Below, one piece after another: positions 8,419 through 17,308 of a stretch of 64,000 nt of DNA. The DNA lies in the NCBI GenBank assembly GCA_947452315.1, contig CANGCX010000001.1, forward strand, positions 46,766-110,765, written 5' to 3'. The translations under genes were made by a program, and so were the position numbers. Every line of letters starts with the position of its first letter. Position 1 is the stretch's first letter. A model generated the notes under the pieces. It did no database searches. It saw only the letters and a list, made by a program, of their open reading frames with translations, and was not told the DNA's origin. This DNA is from Opitutia bacterium (GTDB lineage Bacteria; Verrucomicrobiota; Verrucomicrobiia; Opitutales; Opitutaceae).

Positions 8419-9708
8419 TTATTTAATCGAATTTGACTCCGTAGGTTCGAGATTTTTTGGGAACGAAACTCCCTCCCAGCGCGCAATCACAGCTGGAGCC
8501 GTGCAATGCCCTAAGACATTTACGCTCGTGCGTATGGGATCAATCAATGCGTCGATACCTAGTAGCAGTCCGAGTCCTTCCATCGGTAAACCGAAACTTT
8601 GAAACAACGCAGTGAGCACAACAAAATTAGCCCGCGGAATACCGGCGACGCCCTTACTCGTAAGTTTTAACGTGAGCAAAATCAGTAATTGTTGATCAAA
8701 CGAGAGCGGGACGTGGGCTGCCTGAGCGACAAACAACGTAGCAAGTCCAAGGAAAAGTGTACTCCCGCACAAATTTAGACTAAGGCTCAATGGAGCAACG
8801 ACACCAAGAATGCGGCTCGGAACACCAAAGCGCTCCATGTTTTCAAGCGTCTGAGGCAGAGCAGCCGCGCTGGAGGTCGTTCCAAAAGCGATCAGGAACG
8901 GTTCCCTTACAAAGTGAATAAATCGGCGGAGAGGGACTCCAAATAGAGCGATTGAGCCACCGAGAAATAATATCAGAAACAAAAGTTCTGCTCCCCAAGC
9001 GGCGATAAAAAGGCGAAACAAGCCGAATAAGACGTCCAAGCCACCGGAAGCGACGGTGCCCGAAATCGCCGCGAATACCGCGAGTGGAGCCAGATACATA
9101 ATCAAGTGGGTGAATCGAAACGCTACACCGACCACTGCATCCGCAAGAGCTAGGACCGGTTTGGCGCGCTCACCCGCGGACAAACACGCCACGCCGAATA
9201 AAAAGCTGAAAACAACGATCTGAAGCACATCGCCCCTAGCCATCGCATCAATGATGCTGGTTGGGAATGCATTCACAAACACGTCGAGAAATGAAAGTTT
9301 TTGCGCGGCCGGAATCGCTTGCGCAGCTAAAGTTACATGCGCACCTGGTTGGAAAATAACTGCTGCGAACCAACCAAGAAGTAGGGCTACGGTAGTCGCG
9401 ACTTCGAAATATAAAAACGATTTCCAGCCCAAGCGACCTAGGTCACGCATGCCGCCGATTCCGCCAACCGCGCGGACTAAGACGCCAAATAAGACCGGCG
9501 CTATGATGGCGCGAATTAAACGCAGGAAAATATCACTGATGAATTTAAGATGTCCTGCCGACTGAGGGGCGAGGAAACCAAAGGCGATACCACCGAGAGC
9601 AGCCAGTAGCATCCACTGCGCTAGAGAAATCTGGGTGATGAACGCGAACGCAGACTTGCGCGGCGTTAATTGGTTTGGAGCAACAGGGCTAGATTGTGTA
9701 AGAGACAT
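8419..9708 (-). CDS. Dicarboxylate/amino acid:cation symporter (DAACS family) with altered Na+ site residues
   Basis: This 429-residue membrane protein belongs to the GltP/DctA family of elevator transporters for acidic amino acids or dicarboxylates. HP1 is FGTTSSAAALPQTLENM (about 276-291), HP2 is SKGVAGIPRANF (about 351-362) and TM8 is GIDALIDPIRTSVNVLG (about 384-400). The TM8 residues matching GltPh D390, D394, R397 and N401 are present. Two sodium ligands are not: the TM7 NMDGT motif reads NLCGS (Cys314 for the Asp), and the TM8 Asp matching GltPh D405 is His401. Coupling ion and substrate may therefore differ from glutamate transporters. It lies 17 bases after the mauE-like gene and may be co-transcribed with that redox operon. 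Confidence 0.88.
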   Translation of the reverse strand: MSLTQSSPVAPNQLTPRKSAFAFITQISLAQWMLLAALGGIAFGFLAPQSAGHLKFISDIFLRLIRAIIAPVLFGVLVRAVGGIGGMRDLGRLGWKSFLYFEVATTVALLLGWFAAVIFQPGAHVTLAAQAIPAAQKLSFLDVFVNAFPTSIIDAMARGDVLQIVVFSFLFGVACLSAGERAKPVLALADAVVGVAFRFTHLIMYLAPLAVFAAISGTVASGGLDVLFGLFRLFIAAWGAELLFLILFLGGSIALFGVPLRRFIHFVREPFLIAFGTTSSAAALPQTLENMERFGVPSRILGVVAPLSLSLNLCGSTLFLGLATLFVAQAAHVPLSFDQQLLILLTLKLTSKGVAGIPRANFVVLTALFQSFGLPMEGLGLLLGIDALIDPIRTSVNVLGHCTAPAVIARWEGVSFPKNLEPTESNSIK

Positions 9709-9725
9709 GGGGTCAGGTTTTAATT

Positions 9726-10196
9726 TTAGGGTTTAATTAAAGAGGAAGAAATAGAGTTAGTTCGGCGCTGCAGCCAGACTGCAGCCCAAAGCATAAGACA
9801 GGCCCGTATAAGGGCTATAAAGGGCAAATTAATCCAAAGACCACGAGCGGATCCAAAGCAGCCGCAGTTCAAGTCCAAACCTCGAATCATTGCTTGAGTC
9901 AGCATCAGTACAAAAATCGAGGACATGGCCACGGCGAGTAAACTCACGCTCTGGCGCCAAAAACCAGTGATCAAGCCGACACCACAGATCAACTCAAGGC
10001 AGGGGAAGGCGACTGCGATAAGCCTACTGAGGAGATCGGGCATCGGTAGCTCGTAGGCTAGCAGATCGGCATGAAAACCGATGGGGTCAGAAATTTTTAG
10101 AAAACCCGCTAGGCAAAACACCGCGCCTAGCGCCCAACGTACCCCTAGTAGGGACTTGGGTGATATCCGCTGCAGAAATTTCCGGATAGATTTCAA
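9726..10196 (-). CDS. MauE/DoxX-like membrane protein, probable redox partner
   Basis: This is a 156-residue membrane protein with about four hydrophobic segments. It resembles the MauE family, which supports disulfide formation in methylamine dehydrogenase and often sits beside thioredoxin-fold proteins. The start region GVRWALGAVFCLAGFLKISDPIGF is typical. A conserved cysteine pair appears as LNCGCFG (Cys111, Cys113). The start codon is TTG, overlapping the stop of the 59-codon gene upstream in the string TTGA, which implies translational coupling. With the DsbA-like gene it makes a likely envelope thiol-redox operon. A role in methylamine metabolism is not implied because no mau structural genes are present. 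Confidence 0.82.
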   Translation of the reverse strand: MKSIRKFLQRISPKSLLGVRWALGAVFCLAGFLKISDPIGFHADLLAYELPMPDLLSRLIAVAFPCLELICGVGLITGFWRQSVSLLAVAMSSIFVLMLTQAMIRGLDLNCGCFGSARGLWINLPFIALIRACLMLWAAVWLQRRTNSISSSLIKP

Positions 10197-10372
10197 GAAG
10201 CTAACGGAATGACTTTAAAAACCGGAAGCGGGCGGGGGAATACGAGGCGTTGTTTAGGCCGAAACCAATCAAGTGCCAGACCTAGAGCAAGCGAGAGCAC
10301 ACCCAGAATCACTAGTCGAAAGGCCTGTCTTGTTCTCAGCGGGTGCCTCAGCGCGTTGAATATGGGGTGCAT
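10193..10372 (-). CDS. Small single-pass membrane protein, 59 aa (below the ORF-track cutoff)
   Basis: I translated this gene by hand; it is just too short for the ORF track. It begins with ATG, MHPIFNALRHPLRTRQAF, has a hydrophobic segment RLVILGVLSLALGLALDWF (about residues 19-37) and ends VFKVIPLAS. Position strongly supports it. The start is two bases after the TAA of the DsbA-like gene, and the TGA overlaps the TTG start of the MauE-like gene. The shape, a basic N-terminus, one helix and a short tail, predicts an N-in membrane protein with its C-terminus in the periplasm. I recognise no family. It could be a subunit of the DsbA/MauE redox pair, or the remnant N-terminal anchor of a longer protein. 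Confidence 0.68.
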   Translation of the reverse strand: MHPIFNALRHPLRTRQAFRLVILGVLSLALGLALDWFRPKQRLVFPRPLPVFKVIPLAS

Positions 10373-10374
10373 AG

Positions 10375-11052
10375 TTAAGGCGTTTTGAGCAACTCATCAA
10401 AGACCCGCTGAAACTGATCGAGCGTTTGGGCGCCAGCGATCGATGTTTCTGTGATCTGACCATTTGGTCCCATTTTCCAAATTAGAAAAGTCGGCGTGCC
10501 TTTGAGTTTAAGCCGAGTGTAGAGGGCGAAATCAGCCACGACGGCATTGCGGGTTGGGCGTTCGCGCAGACACATATCGAGTTCTTCGCGATTTATATGC
10601 GCGCTCTTGGCAACCAGTGACTCGAGCATACTGGGAGCGCGATGGGCGACTTGGAAGAGGCTGTCGAGCATGTCCCAGTATTTGCCTTGTTGGTGGGCGC
10701 AATGGGCTATGTCGAAAATTTTACTGAATTGATCAGAAGGATCGTCAGACGCGTTAAGCACGACCCACTGCACGTGGCCGGGCTTGATGTACTTCTCACT
10801 CAATCGAGGGAAAACCACCTCGTGGAATTTGCGGCAATGCGTGCATTTGAAGCTAGAGACTTCAACGACCACTATAGGGGCCTCGGCTGAACCTATGCTT
10901 GGTCGATTAGCCAAGACAATGGGAAGCCGCTGGCGAAATTCTGTCGCTGCAGAGCGGCGGATAGAAGACACAACTTCTTCCGCGTCGAGCGGATGGACTA
11001 AAATGCAACTAAACCCCAGAGCTACTAACAACAATCTACCGCAGAAAATCAT
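10375..11052 (-). CDS. DsbA-like thioredoxin-fold thiol oxidoreductase, exported
   Basis: This is a thioredoxin-fold protein of the DsbA/Thioredoxin_4 type, expected to make or shuffle disulfides in the periplasm. I start it at the internal ATG (225 aa) because MIFCGRLLLVALGFSCILVHPLDAEE is then an N-terminal signal peptide, with AAAGG about 8 bases upstream. The ORF-track start adds 26 unlikely residues. The redox motif is SFKCTHCRKFHEVVFP (Cys70, Cys73) and the cis-proline loop is KLKGTPTFLIW (Pro187). Extra cysteines are at 118 and 161. It is the first gene of a tight operon with the 59-aa membrane protein and the MauE-like protein, which may re-oxidise or reduce it. Confidence 0.88.
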   Translation of the reverse strand: MIFCGRLLLVALGFSCILVHPLDAEEVVSSIRRSAATEFRQRLPIVLANRPSIGSAEAPIVVVEVSSFKCTHCRKFHEVVFPRLSEKYIKPGHVQWVVLNASDDPSDQFSKIFDIAHCAHQQGKYWDMLDSLFQVAHRAPSMLESLVAKSAHINREELDMCLRERPTRNAVVADFALYTRLKLKGTPTFLIWKMGPNGQITETSIAGAQTLDQFQRVFDELLKTP

Positions 11053-11186
11053 TTTTAGTCTACCTTTGTTGGTATGCAGCGATGGACCATCAGAGAGCAA
11101 GTTGGTTGTTCTAAGAACAAAACGTAACAAAAATTCGGCGCCGGCAACGCTAACTCGCAGGCGAAGCCGGCGCCGAATTAAGGTGC

Positions 11187-14021
11187 TTAGAACTGGGTTT
11201 TGAGTCCAACCCGGAACATGCGGCCGACTTGGTCATAGAGACCGACATCGGTTGGGAGCGGGGTGGCGCCGCCGGATTTGGGCGCGTAAACTAGGCCTTT
11301 ATCTAGGACGTTTTGCACATTGAGATAAATTTCTAGGTCTTTGCGACCAAGGCGTAATTTGTAACCGACTTGAGCATCGACGTAGTTGGCGGATGTTACG
11401 TCGTTAAAATCGGTGGTTACACCGAGGATGCGGGTCTTGTCCCAAGTCATTGCACCGATGTAGCGATTTTGCACAAATGCAGTGTAACGGTCGCGAGAGT
11501 AATTAACTGATAAAGTGCCGCGCACGCGAGGAAGTGCGGTGGTACCGGAGGTGGCGTTGGCAGTAGCATTGCCCGCTTGGTTCAACATAGTGACGAGCGG
11601 GGAAATTTGGGTGTATTCGTCGACATAGCCGCCCAATGCACGGACAGTGAGATTGCCTGGCCTAGACCCGCGGAACCAAGACGAAAGCGGAATGCGGTAG
11701 CTAGCTTCGACATCAGTGCCGCGGTAAAACTCTGAGTTCAAGTTAACCGGGGAGGTCTGCGTGCGGATTACCGCGCGAGGGTCGGCATTTGTGGATCCAC
11801 GCGTGACGAAGGCACATAGCGGAGACGCGGGATTTAAATCGCATTCGCGTACCGCGTTGGCACCACCGGCGTTGAAGATAGCGTCGTCGATTTTAATAGT
11901 ATAAAAATCAACCGCGAGGTTGAAGCCTGTAAGCCAGGATGGTTGGTAGACAAAACCCACTACGGTAGAATTTGCGGTCTCGGGTTTCAGATCGCGGTTG
12001 CCCATGGCGATATTGGGCACGCCAGAGTAGGTCTTGCCCGTGCCGCCAGGAAAGTTGTCGTTAATTACGCCGTTAGTCTGGACGCCAGCCGAGAATAATT
12101 CGTTGAGGTTGGGGGCGCGGATGTCGTGAGAGCGGGAGCCACGGAAGCGAAAATCAGAGGAAATTTGCCATACTAGACCGGCTTTCCAAGTGTTGGCATC
12201 GCCACTGGTCGAGTAGTGCGTGCTGCGGCCAGCTAGGGTCGCTGTTACGCGTTTGGCTAGGAAGAGATCTTTGACGATTGGAATTTGAGTCTCGACGAAT
12301 TTTTCCAAGATTTTGTAGCCGCCACTGAATGGCTGAGTGTTGGCAAGGCGGTAGGCGCCAGCGGCTGACATAGCGTTGGGCGTGGTGGTAGATGTTAGGT
12401 CGCGCCATTGCAGACCCGTAGCCACGGATACGGCGCCGGCAGGGAGCTTGAAAAGGTCGCCGGTAAGGTTGGTGTCGGCGACATTTTGAACCGTGTAGTT
12501 GTCGTATTCGGAGCGACCCATCACGAAATCAAGCGCGGCTTTGGAGGGAGCGCCTGTGCCGAAAGGATTGAAGGGGGCGCATGCGGGGTTCGTCGAGGCG
12601 CTAGCGCATATGATCTGACCGTTGACCAAAATGGCGTCAGCGGCGGCGGTCATGTTGGCGGTGATGAGATTATTGGTGACTGGAATGCGTAGATCGTTGC
12701 TACCCCACTGATAGGAGGTTTCCCATGACCAATCGCCGATTTTGGCGATAATGCCTGCGAGGCCGCGGAGATTTTGGTCGTTGATGTGTGACTCGGTTAG
12801 CCCGCGCTCAAGGGTGAGCCGGTTCATGGTGAGTGACGTCACTCCCAATGTGTTCATCTGCGCGAGGAGTGTCGGAGCGAACTGCGCGAGATAGGCGTTG
12901 TTGTTTTTGATAGTAAGGGTGTGCGTGGTGGGACTGTTTTGCACGTCCATCTGCGATTCACCGTAGGATCCTTCAAGAAAGAAGGTTACTTTATCAGTTA
13001 ACTTGTAATCCGAGCGGGCAAACATGGCTTTGCGGGTGAGCGGACGTACAATTTCTTGCGACGTACCGACGCGGAAACCGTCGCCGCCATTTTGGAATCC
13101 CCCGGTGGTCCCTATGGTTGTGGAAATCGTGCCATAGTTATAGGGCTGTTGAACGCCGCCGGGGCCGAACATGATGCCGCGGATCAAAGCGTTGTTAGCG
13201 GTTGTGCCGCCCACACCTGTGACAATAAGCCCGCCCGGGGTATAGGGGGTGCGAATGTCATTCGCGCGGACTACTTTTGAAGTGTTGGTGGGGTCGGGAA
13301 TTTGGTTAGGCTCGCTAGTGCGGGTGGATCGGCCATCACCGTTAACACCTTCATTGACGAGATACTCGGCGCCGAAAATGAAGTGACCGCGCGAGCCCAG
13401 ATAATCGGTGCCGTAGCTTAATAAGGTTTTGTATTCCTTATTATCTCCGGCTTCGGCGACCCCGTAGACAAAGTCGGCTTTTACGCCGGTAAATTCTTTG
13501 TTAAGCACAAAATTAATTACACCGCCGACTGCATCGGAACCGTAGGCGGCTGAGGCGCCGCCATTGACGATATCCACATGGTCTACCAAGCCTTGCGGTA
13601 TCAGGTTGGCGTCGACTTGTCCCGTCGGGCCGCTAGGCGTGTAGCGACGACCATCGAGCAACGTGAGGGTACGAGTAACACCAAGTCCGCGCAAATTGAG
13701 GAAGTTGGCACTGTTATTGCCGGTACCACCGCCGACCGTTTGCCCACCACCCGGGGCGATTGCAGGCAATTGTTTGAGACCGTCAGCCATATTTGCAGGC
13801 GCTGCGGCGATAAGATTGATGCTATCCAAAACCAAGACAGGAGCGGGTGCCGTGAACGTACTCGCACTGGCGATGTGCGTACCTGAGACGCTAAAACTCT
13901 CAAGTTTCACGATCTCATTTGATGTGTCGCTTGGGCGATTTGTCGTGGGTGCGGTTTGAGCCCGCGCGTTAAGTATAGTGAGCAGTGCACTAAGCACCAC
14001 CATGGGAGTTTTTCGCGTCAT
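11187..14021 (-). CDS. TonB-dependent outer-membrane receptor
   Basis: This is a large outer-membrane beta-barrel receptor, powered through TonB/ExbB/ExbD, for uptake of an iron complex, vitamin or carbohydrate. I start it at the ATG giving 944 aa because MTRKTPMVVLSALLTILNARAQ is a signal peptide; the ORF track adds 59 unsupported residues. A possible TonB-box region, NEIVKLESFSVSGTHI, precedes the plug domain, which contains FLNLRGLGVTRTLTLLDGRR and GGASAAYGSDAVGGVINFVL. Barrel strands follow, with RGSRSHDIRAPNLNELFS and the C-terminal YDQVGRMFRVGLKTQF ending in Phe. No transporter or regulator next to it reveals the ligand. The gene is monocistronic. Confidence 0.94.
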   Translation of the reverse strand: MTRKTPMVVLSALLTILNARAQTAPTTNRPSDTSNEIVKLESFSVSGTHIASASTFTAPAPVLVLDSINLIAAAPANMADGLKQLPAIAPGGGQTVGGGTGNNSANFLNLRGLGVTRTLTLLDGRRYTPSGPTGQVDANLIPQGLVDHVDIVNGGASAAYGSDAVGGVINFVLNKEFTGVKADFVYGVAEAGDNKEYKTLLSYGTDYLGSRGHFIFGAEYLVNEGVNGDGRSTRTSEPNQIPDPTNTSKVVRANDIRTPYTPGGLIVTGVGGTTANNALIRGIMFGPGGVQQPYNYGTISTTIGTTGGFQNGGDGFRVGTSQEIVRPLTRKAMFARSDYKLTDKVTFFLEGSYGESQMDVQNSPTTHTLTIKNNNAYLAQFAPTLLAQMNTLGVTSLTMNRLTLERGLTESHINDQNLRGLAGIIAKIGDWSWETSYQWGSNDLRIPVTNNLITANMTAAADAILVNGQIICASASTNPACAPFNPFGTGAPSKAALDFVMGRSEYDNYTVQNVADTNLTGDLFKLPAGAVSVATGLQWRDLTSTTTPNAMSAAGAYRLANTQPFSGGYKILEKFVETQIPIVKDLFLAKRVTATLAGRSTHYSTSGDANTWKAGLVWQISSDFRFRGSRSHDIRAPNLNELFSAGVQTNGVINDNFPGGTGKTYSGVPNIAMGNRDLKPETANSTVVGFVYQPSWLTGFNLAVDFYTIKIDDAIFNAGGANAVRECDLNPASPLCAFVTRGSTNADPRAVIRTQTSPVNLNSEFYRGTDVEASYRIPLSSWFRGSRPGNLTVRALGGYVDEYTQISPLVTMLNQAGNATANATSGTTALPRVRGTLSVNYSRDRYTAFVQNRYIGAMTWDKTRILGVTTDFNDVTSANYVDAQVGYKLRLGRKDLEIYLNVQNVLDKGLVYAPKSGGATPLPTDVGLYDQVGRMFRVGLKTQF

Positions 14022-14251
14022 AGTTTTGGTGAATCGGATCGTTGAAATGACCCTCGAGGGTATGTCTATAATTCCACTTAAGTCGTGGGGTAGTTTACTG
14101 GCGGCATAATACATATCGATCATGTCAACTGGAGGCTCCTTATCGAGGATTAATCTGGTGTTAGTTCGAATTTGCGAGAGGACCACGAAGATAGACAATA
14201 GTTGACCCTCTACCGTGCCTAAAGGACCGGGTTTTCGTGCAGCCTACTGAG

Positions 14252-14273
14252 ATAAATGTCGAGTGACACTTAT
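14252..14273. promoter_or_regulatory. Near-palindrome upstream of the TonB-dependent receptor
   Basis: In the 345-base gap between typA and the receptor start there is an inverted repeat, ATAAATGTC-GAGT-GACACTTAT, with 9-base arms and one mismatch. It lies about 230 bases upstream of the chosen receptor start and could be an operator. A TTGACA hexamer on the minus strand nearer the gene has no well-spaced -10 box. Part of this repeat, ATGTCGAGTGAC, recurs at 44281, so an old mobile-element end is an alternative. Confidence 0.25.
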
Positions 14274-14304
14274 CCCAGGTATACGTCATTAATTTTATTT
14301 GATA

Positions 14305-14342
14305 CAAAAAACCCGCGGTGCATTCGATTGCATCCGCGGGTT
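14305..14342 (-). terminator. Rho-independent terminator of typA
   Basis: On the minus strand, AACCCGCGG and CCGCGGGTT form a perfect 9-bp stem around a 15-base interior that can pair further (ATGCA with TGCAT), followed by TTTTTTG. It begins about 25 bases after the typA stop and so ends that transcript. Confidence 0.88.
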
Positions 14343-14366
14343 GAGGGATTTAGTTTTTGGCTAAAA

Positions 14367-16181
14367 TTACTTGCCAGATTTGGCGGCTTTCTGACGGGCG
14401 CCGTTATTTAGAATGCGCTTACGTAGGCGCAGGCTCTTCGGGGTGACCTCGAGGAGTTCGTCGGCGGCGATGTATTCAATTGCACGCTCCAAGCTGAATT
14501 TGGCAGCTGGAATAAGGCCCGTGGCGACACCAGAACCCTGCGAACGAAAGTTCGTGAGGGCCTTTTCGCGGACGGCGTTACAGGCAATATCTTCGTTGCG
14601 AGGATTCTCGCCCAGGATCATGCCTTCGTAAACTTGTTCGCCAGGACCGACGAAGAGTTTGCCGCGTTCCTGCACCATGAGCAGTGCGTAGGTGGTGGTT
14701 TCGCCCGCTTCGGTCGCGATTAGCGTACCGGTGAGTCGCGTGAGCACTTCGCCTGCGTAGGGGCCGTATTCTTTAAACAAATGGCTTGTTATGCCACGCC
14801 CACTGGTGGCGTTGATCACGTCGATTTCCATGCCGATGAGACCACGCGTGGTGATGGTCGCCTCGATCATGGTAGAGTGCGAAAGCTTCTCCATGTTCGT
14901 GAGCTGGCCTTTGCGGTTGGCTAGATTTTGCATCACGGAACCGACGCACTCATCTGGCACCTCAACCCACACCGTCTCGTAGGGTTCGTGGCGAACACCG
15001 TCTACGATCTTCTCGATCACGGTCGGGCGAGACACGACAAGCTCAAAGCCTTCGCGGCGCATCGTTTCGACGAGTACGGCTACCTGCATGGCGCCGCGGG
15101 CTTTGACGTTAAATACGCCGGCCTTGTCGGAATCTTCGATGTAGATAGAAACATTGGTCTTCAACTCGCGCATGAGGCGTTCGCGGAGCTGACGTGAGGT
15201 GACGAGTTTGCCTTCTTGGCCGACGAGCGGTCCGTCGTTAACGGAGAACTGCATCTCCAGCGTCGGAGGATCAATTTGGGTGAAGGGCAGGGCGTGCGCA
15301 TCTTCGGCGACCGCTAGGGTGTCACCAATATCGACGTCTTCAAAGCCAGCAAGGCCGATGATGTTGCCCGCGTAGGCCGACTCGACTTCGCGCTGACCAA
15401 GACCAGTGAATTCAAAGATCTTGGTGATTTTAGAACGGATACGTTTACCGTCAGTGTTACGGACAACGAACACAGGGTCGCCGACTTTAACGACACCGCC
15501 TAGGATCTTGCCGACGGCGATACGCCCGACGTAATCAGACCAATCGATGTTGGAGACGAGCATGTGGAACGGCTCGTCGGGCTTTGCGAATGGCGGTGGG
15601 ACGTGGTCGATGATTGTCTGGAAGAGGGGGGTCATGTCCTTTTTCTCTTCGCCTAACTTGTACATCATGTAGCCATCGCGGCCGGATCCGTAAACGACAG
15701 GTGCATCAAATTGTTCTTCGGTGGCTTCGAGTTCCATCAGGAGCTCAAGGACCTTGTCGTACATCTTGGCTGGGTCAGCGTTATCACGATCGATCTTGTT
15801 AATGACGATTACTACCTTCAGGCCGTGCGCGAGGGCTTTACGAAGCACAAAGCGCGTCTGCGCTTGAGGACCGTCATAAGCGTCGATGACCAAGAGCACG
15901 CCATCGACCATGCGGAGGGCACGTTCAACTTCGCCGCCGAAGTCGGCGTGGCCAGGGGTGTCGAGAATGTTAACGATCTTACCCTGCCAGTGAACCGAGG
16001 TGTTCTTGGCTTTGATCGTGATGCCCTTCTCCTTCTCAAGGTCCATGGAGTCCATGGCACGCTCCGTGACTTGTTGGTTGGCGCGATAAACGCCACCTTC
16101 TTTGAGGAGCTTGTCGACGAGCGTGGTTTTGCCGTGGTCGACGTGAGCAATGATAGCGATGTTACGGATGTTCTGATTCAT
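14367..16181 (-). CDS. typA: Ribosome-associated GTPase TypA/BipA
   Basis: TypA (BipA) is a translational GTPase related to EF-G that binds the ribosome and helps large-subunit assembly, cold growth and stress responses. At 604 residues it is full length. The G motifs are IAIIAHVDHGKTTLVDKLL (G1), GITIKAK (G2), LDTPGHADFGGEVERAL (G3) and VINKIDRDNA (G4). The family C-terminus includes SGRGITSHLFKEYGPY, which lies in the region that distinguishes TypA from EF-G and LepA. It follows the exported esterase gene by 120 bases on the same strand and ends at a strong terminator. The basic tail RKRILNNGARQKAAKSGK is normal for the family. Confidence 0.97.
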   Translation of the reverse strand: MNQNIRNIAIIAHVDHGKTTLVDKLLKEGGVYRANQQVTERAMDSMDLEKEKGITIKAKNTSVHWQGKIVNILDTPGHADFGGEVERALRMVDGVLLVIDAYDGPQAQTRFVLRKALAHGLKVVIVINKIDRDNADPAKMYDKVLELLMELEATEEQFDAPVVYGSGRDGYMMYKLGEEKKDMTPLFQTIIDHVPPPFAKPDEPFHMLVSNIDWSDYVGRIAVGKILGGVVKVGDPVFVVRNTDGKRIRSKITKIFEFTGLGQREVESAYAGNIIGLAGFEDVDIGDTLAVAEDAHALPFTQIDPPTLEMQFSVNDGPLVGQEGKLVTSRQLRERLMRELKTNVSIYIEDSDKAGVFNVKARGAMQVAVLVETMRREGFELVVSRPTVIEKIVDGVRHEPYETVWVEVPDECVGSVMQNLANRKGQLTNMEKLSHSTMIEATITTRGLIGMEIDVINATSGRGITSHLFKEYGPYAGEVLTRLTGTLIATEAGETTTYALLMVQERGKLFVGPGEQVYEGMILGENPRNEDIACNAVREKALTNFRSQGSGVATGLIPAAKFSLERAIEYIAADELLEVTPKSLRLRKRILNNGARQKAAKSGK

Positions 16182-16301
16182 AGCGCGGAGACGTTCTGTT
16201 CTTTGGAAAAGAGAAGAACGTGCTCTCCACCTCCGCCGAAGGCAAGGCCGAAGGCGGTTTGAAGCCGAAAAGACACTTATAGCCCTGTGGGGCTGTAAAT
16301 A

Positions 16302-17189
16302 TCAGAGCAGAAACTTGCGTTCGCGTAGCCAGTAAAGACATTGTTCAGCCCAAGGTGGAGCCGGCTTACCGGGGCGACCGAGGCCGAGACCGTGAGCGCC
16401 TTTTTCATAAATATGCAGAGAATACGGCACATGCGCAACCCGTAGCGCTGACGCGAAGAGATGGGCATTTTCCACGGGAACTGTTTTGTCTTCCATCGTA
16501 TGCCAGATAAACGTGGGGGTAGTTTGCGCCGTGACCTGCAACTCGCTGGAGAGATAGCGAACCAGCTCAGGATCAGGATTTTCGCCGAGTAGATTTTTTC
16601 GCGAACCCACGTGACCGAATTCTAATAAACTGATCACAGGATAGCACAAAATAGCGACATCTGGACGAGAACTCTCGCGCTCAACCAAATCGGCATCGTC
16701 TGGTTTTCCTGCATCGAAGTGCGTCGCCAAGCTCGAGGCTAAATGCCCGCCGGCTGAAGAACCGATCACGCCAATCCGTGCCGGATCGAGTCCATCGCGC
16801 TTGGCCCATGTGCGCAACAATCGTAAAGCGCGCGCCGCATCGTTCAGCATCGCTGGATGCCGATACCCCGCCGAACCCAAACGGTATTTAAGGACGTAGC
16901 AGGTGACGCCTTGCGCAGCAAACCACTCAGCGTAACCCGCGCCTTCGTGGTCGGCTAGATGGGCATAACCGCCACCGGGCAAGACAAGCAACGAAGCGCC
17001 GTTAGCCTTACCCGCGGCTGGGGCAAATAAGGTGAGCGTGGGAATATCTTGAGGTTTTTCTCCTAGTGCTCCCGGAGCTGCCTTACTCCAAAGAGGTACC
17101 GCTGGGGCCAAAGGAGCGGCGAATAACGAGGTGGAAAAAATAATCGCGATAAAGCCAAACCAGACGCCGGGATTTTTTGATAACTTCAT
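16302..17189 (-). CDS. Exported alpha/beta hydrolase, acetylxylan-esterase-like
   Basis: This is a secreted or periplasmic esterase of the BD-FAE/xylanase-associated alpha/beta-hydrolase group, which removes acyl groups from carbohydrates. MKLSKNPGVWFGFIAIIFSTSLFAAP is a signal peptide. The oxyanion-hole motif is VLPGGGYAHLADHEG near residue 70. The nucleophile elbow is GVIGSSAGGHLASSLA, with Ser about 146. The acid residue is in HTMEDKTVPVENA and the catalytic His in EKGAHGLGLGR. The length of 295 residues is normal. It lies between hrpB, transcribed divergently, and typA, with no functional link to either. A polysaccharide deacetylation role is suggested by family only. Confidence 0.84.
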   Translation of the reverse strand: MKLSKNPGVWFGFIAIIFSTSLFAAPLAPAVPLWSKAAPGALGEKPQDIPTLTLFAPAAGKANGASLLVLPGGGYAHLADHEGAGYAEWFAAQGVTCYVLKYRLGSAGYRHPAMLNDAARALRLLRTWAKRDGLDPARIGVIGSSAGGHLASSLATHFDAGKPDDADLVERESSRPDVAILCYPVISLLEFGHVGSRKNLLGENPDPELVRYLSSELQVTAQTTPTFIWHTMEDKTVPVENAHLFASALRVAHVPYSLHIYEKGAHGLGLGRPGKPAPPWAEQCLYWLRERKFLL

Positions 17190-17308
17190 AAAGTAAGGGG
17201 TCCACGAAGTATGTTATTATTACTTCCATTGGCAAGGCTCGGCGCAGCCTTCGCGCTGTTGGCTTGCTTCGTTACGTTCACGGTAAACTCTCGTATTTTA
17301 CGTCTGCT

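Noticed and set aside
15711-16262. 183-aa plus-strand ORF
   Set aside because: It is antisense to the conserved GTPase domain of typA and has no recognisable protein features.
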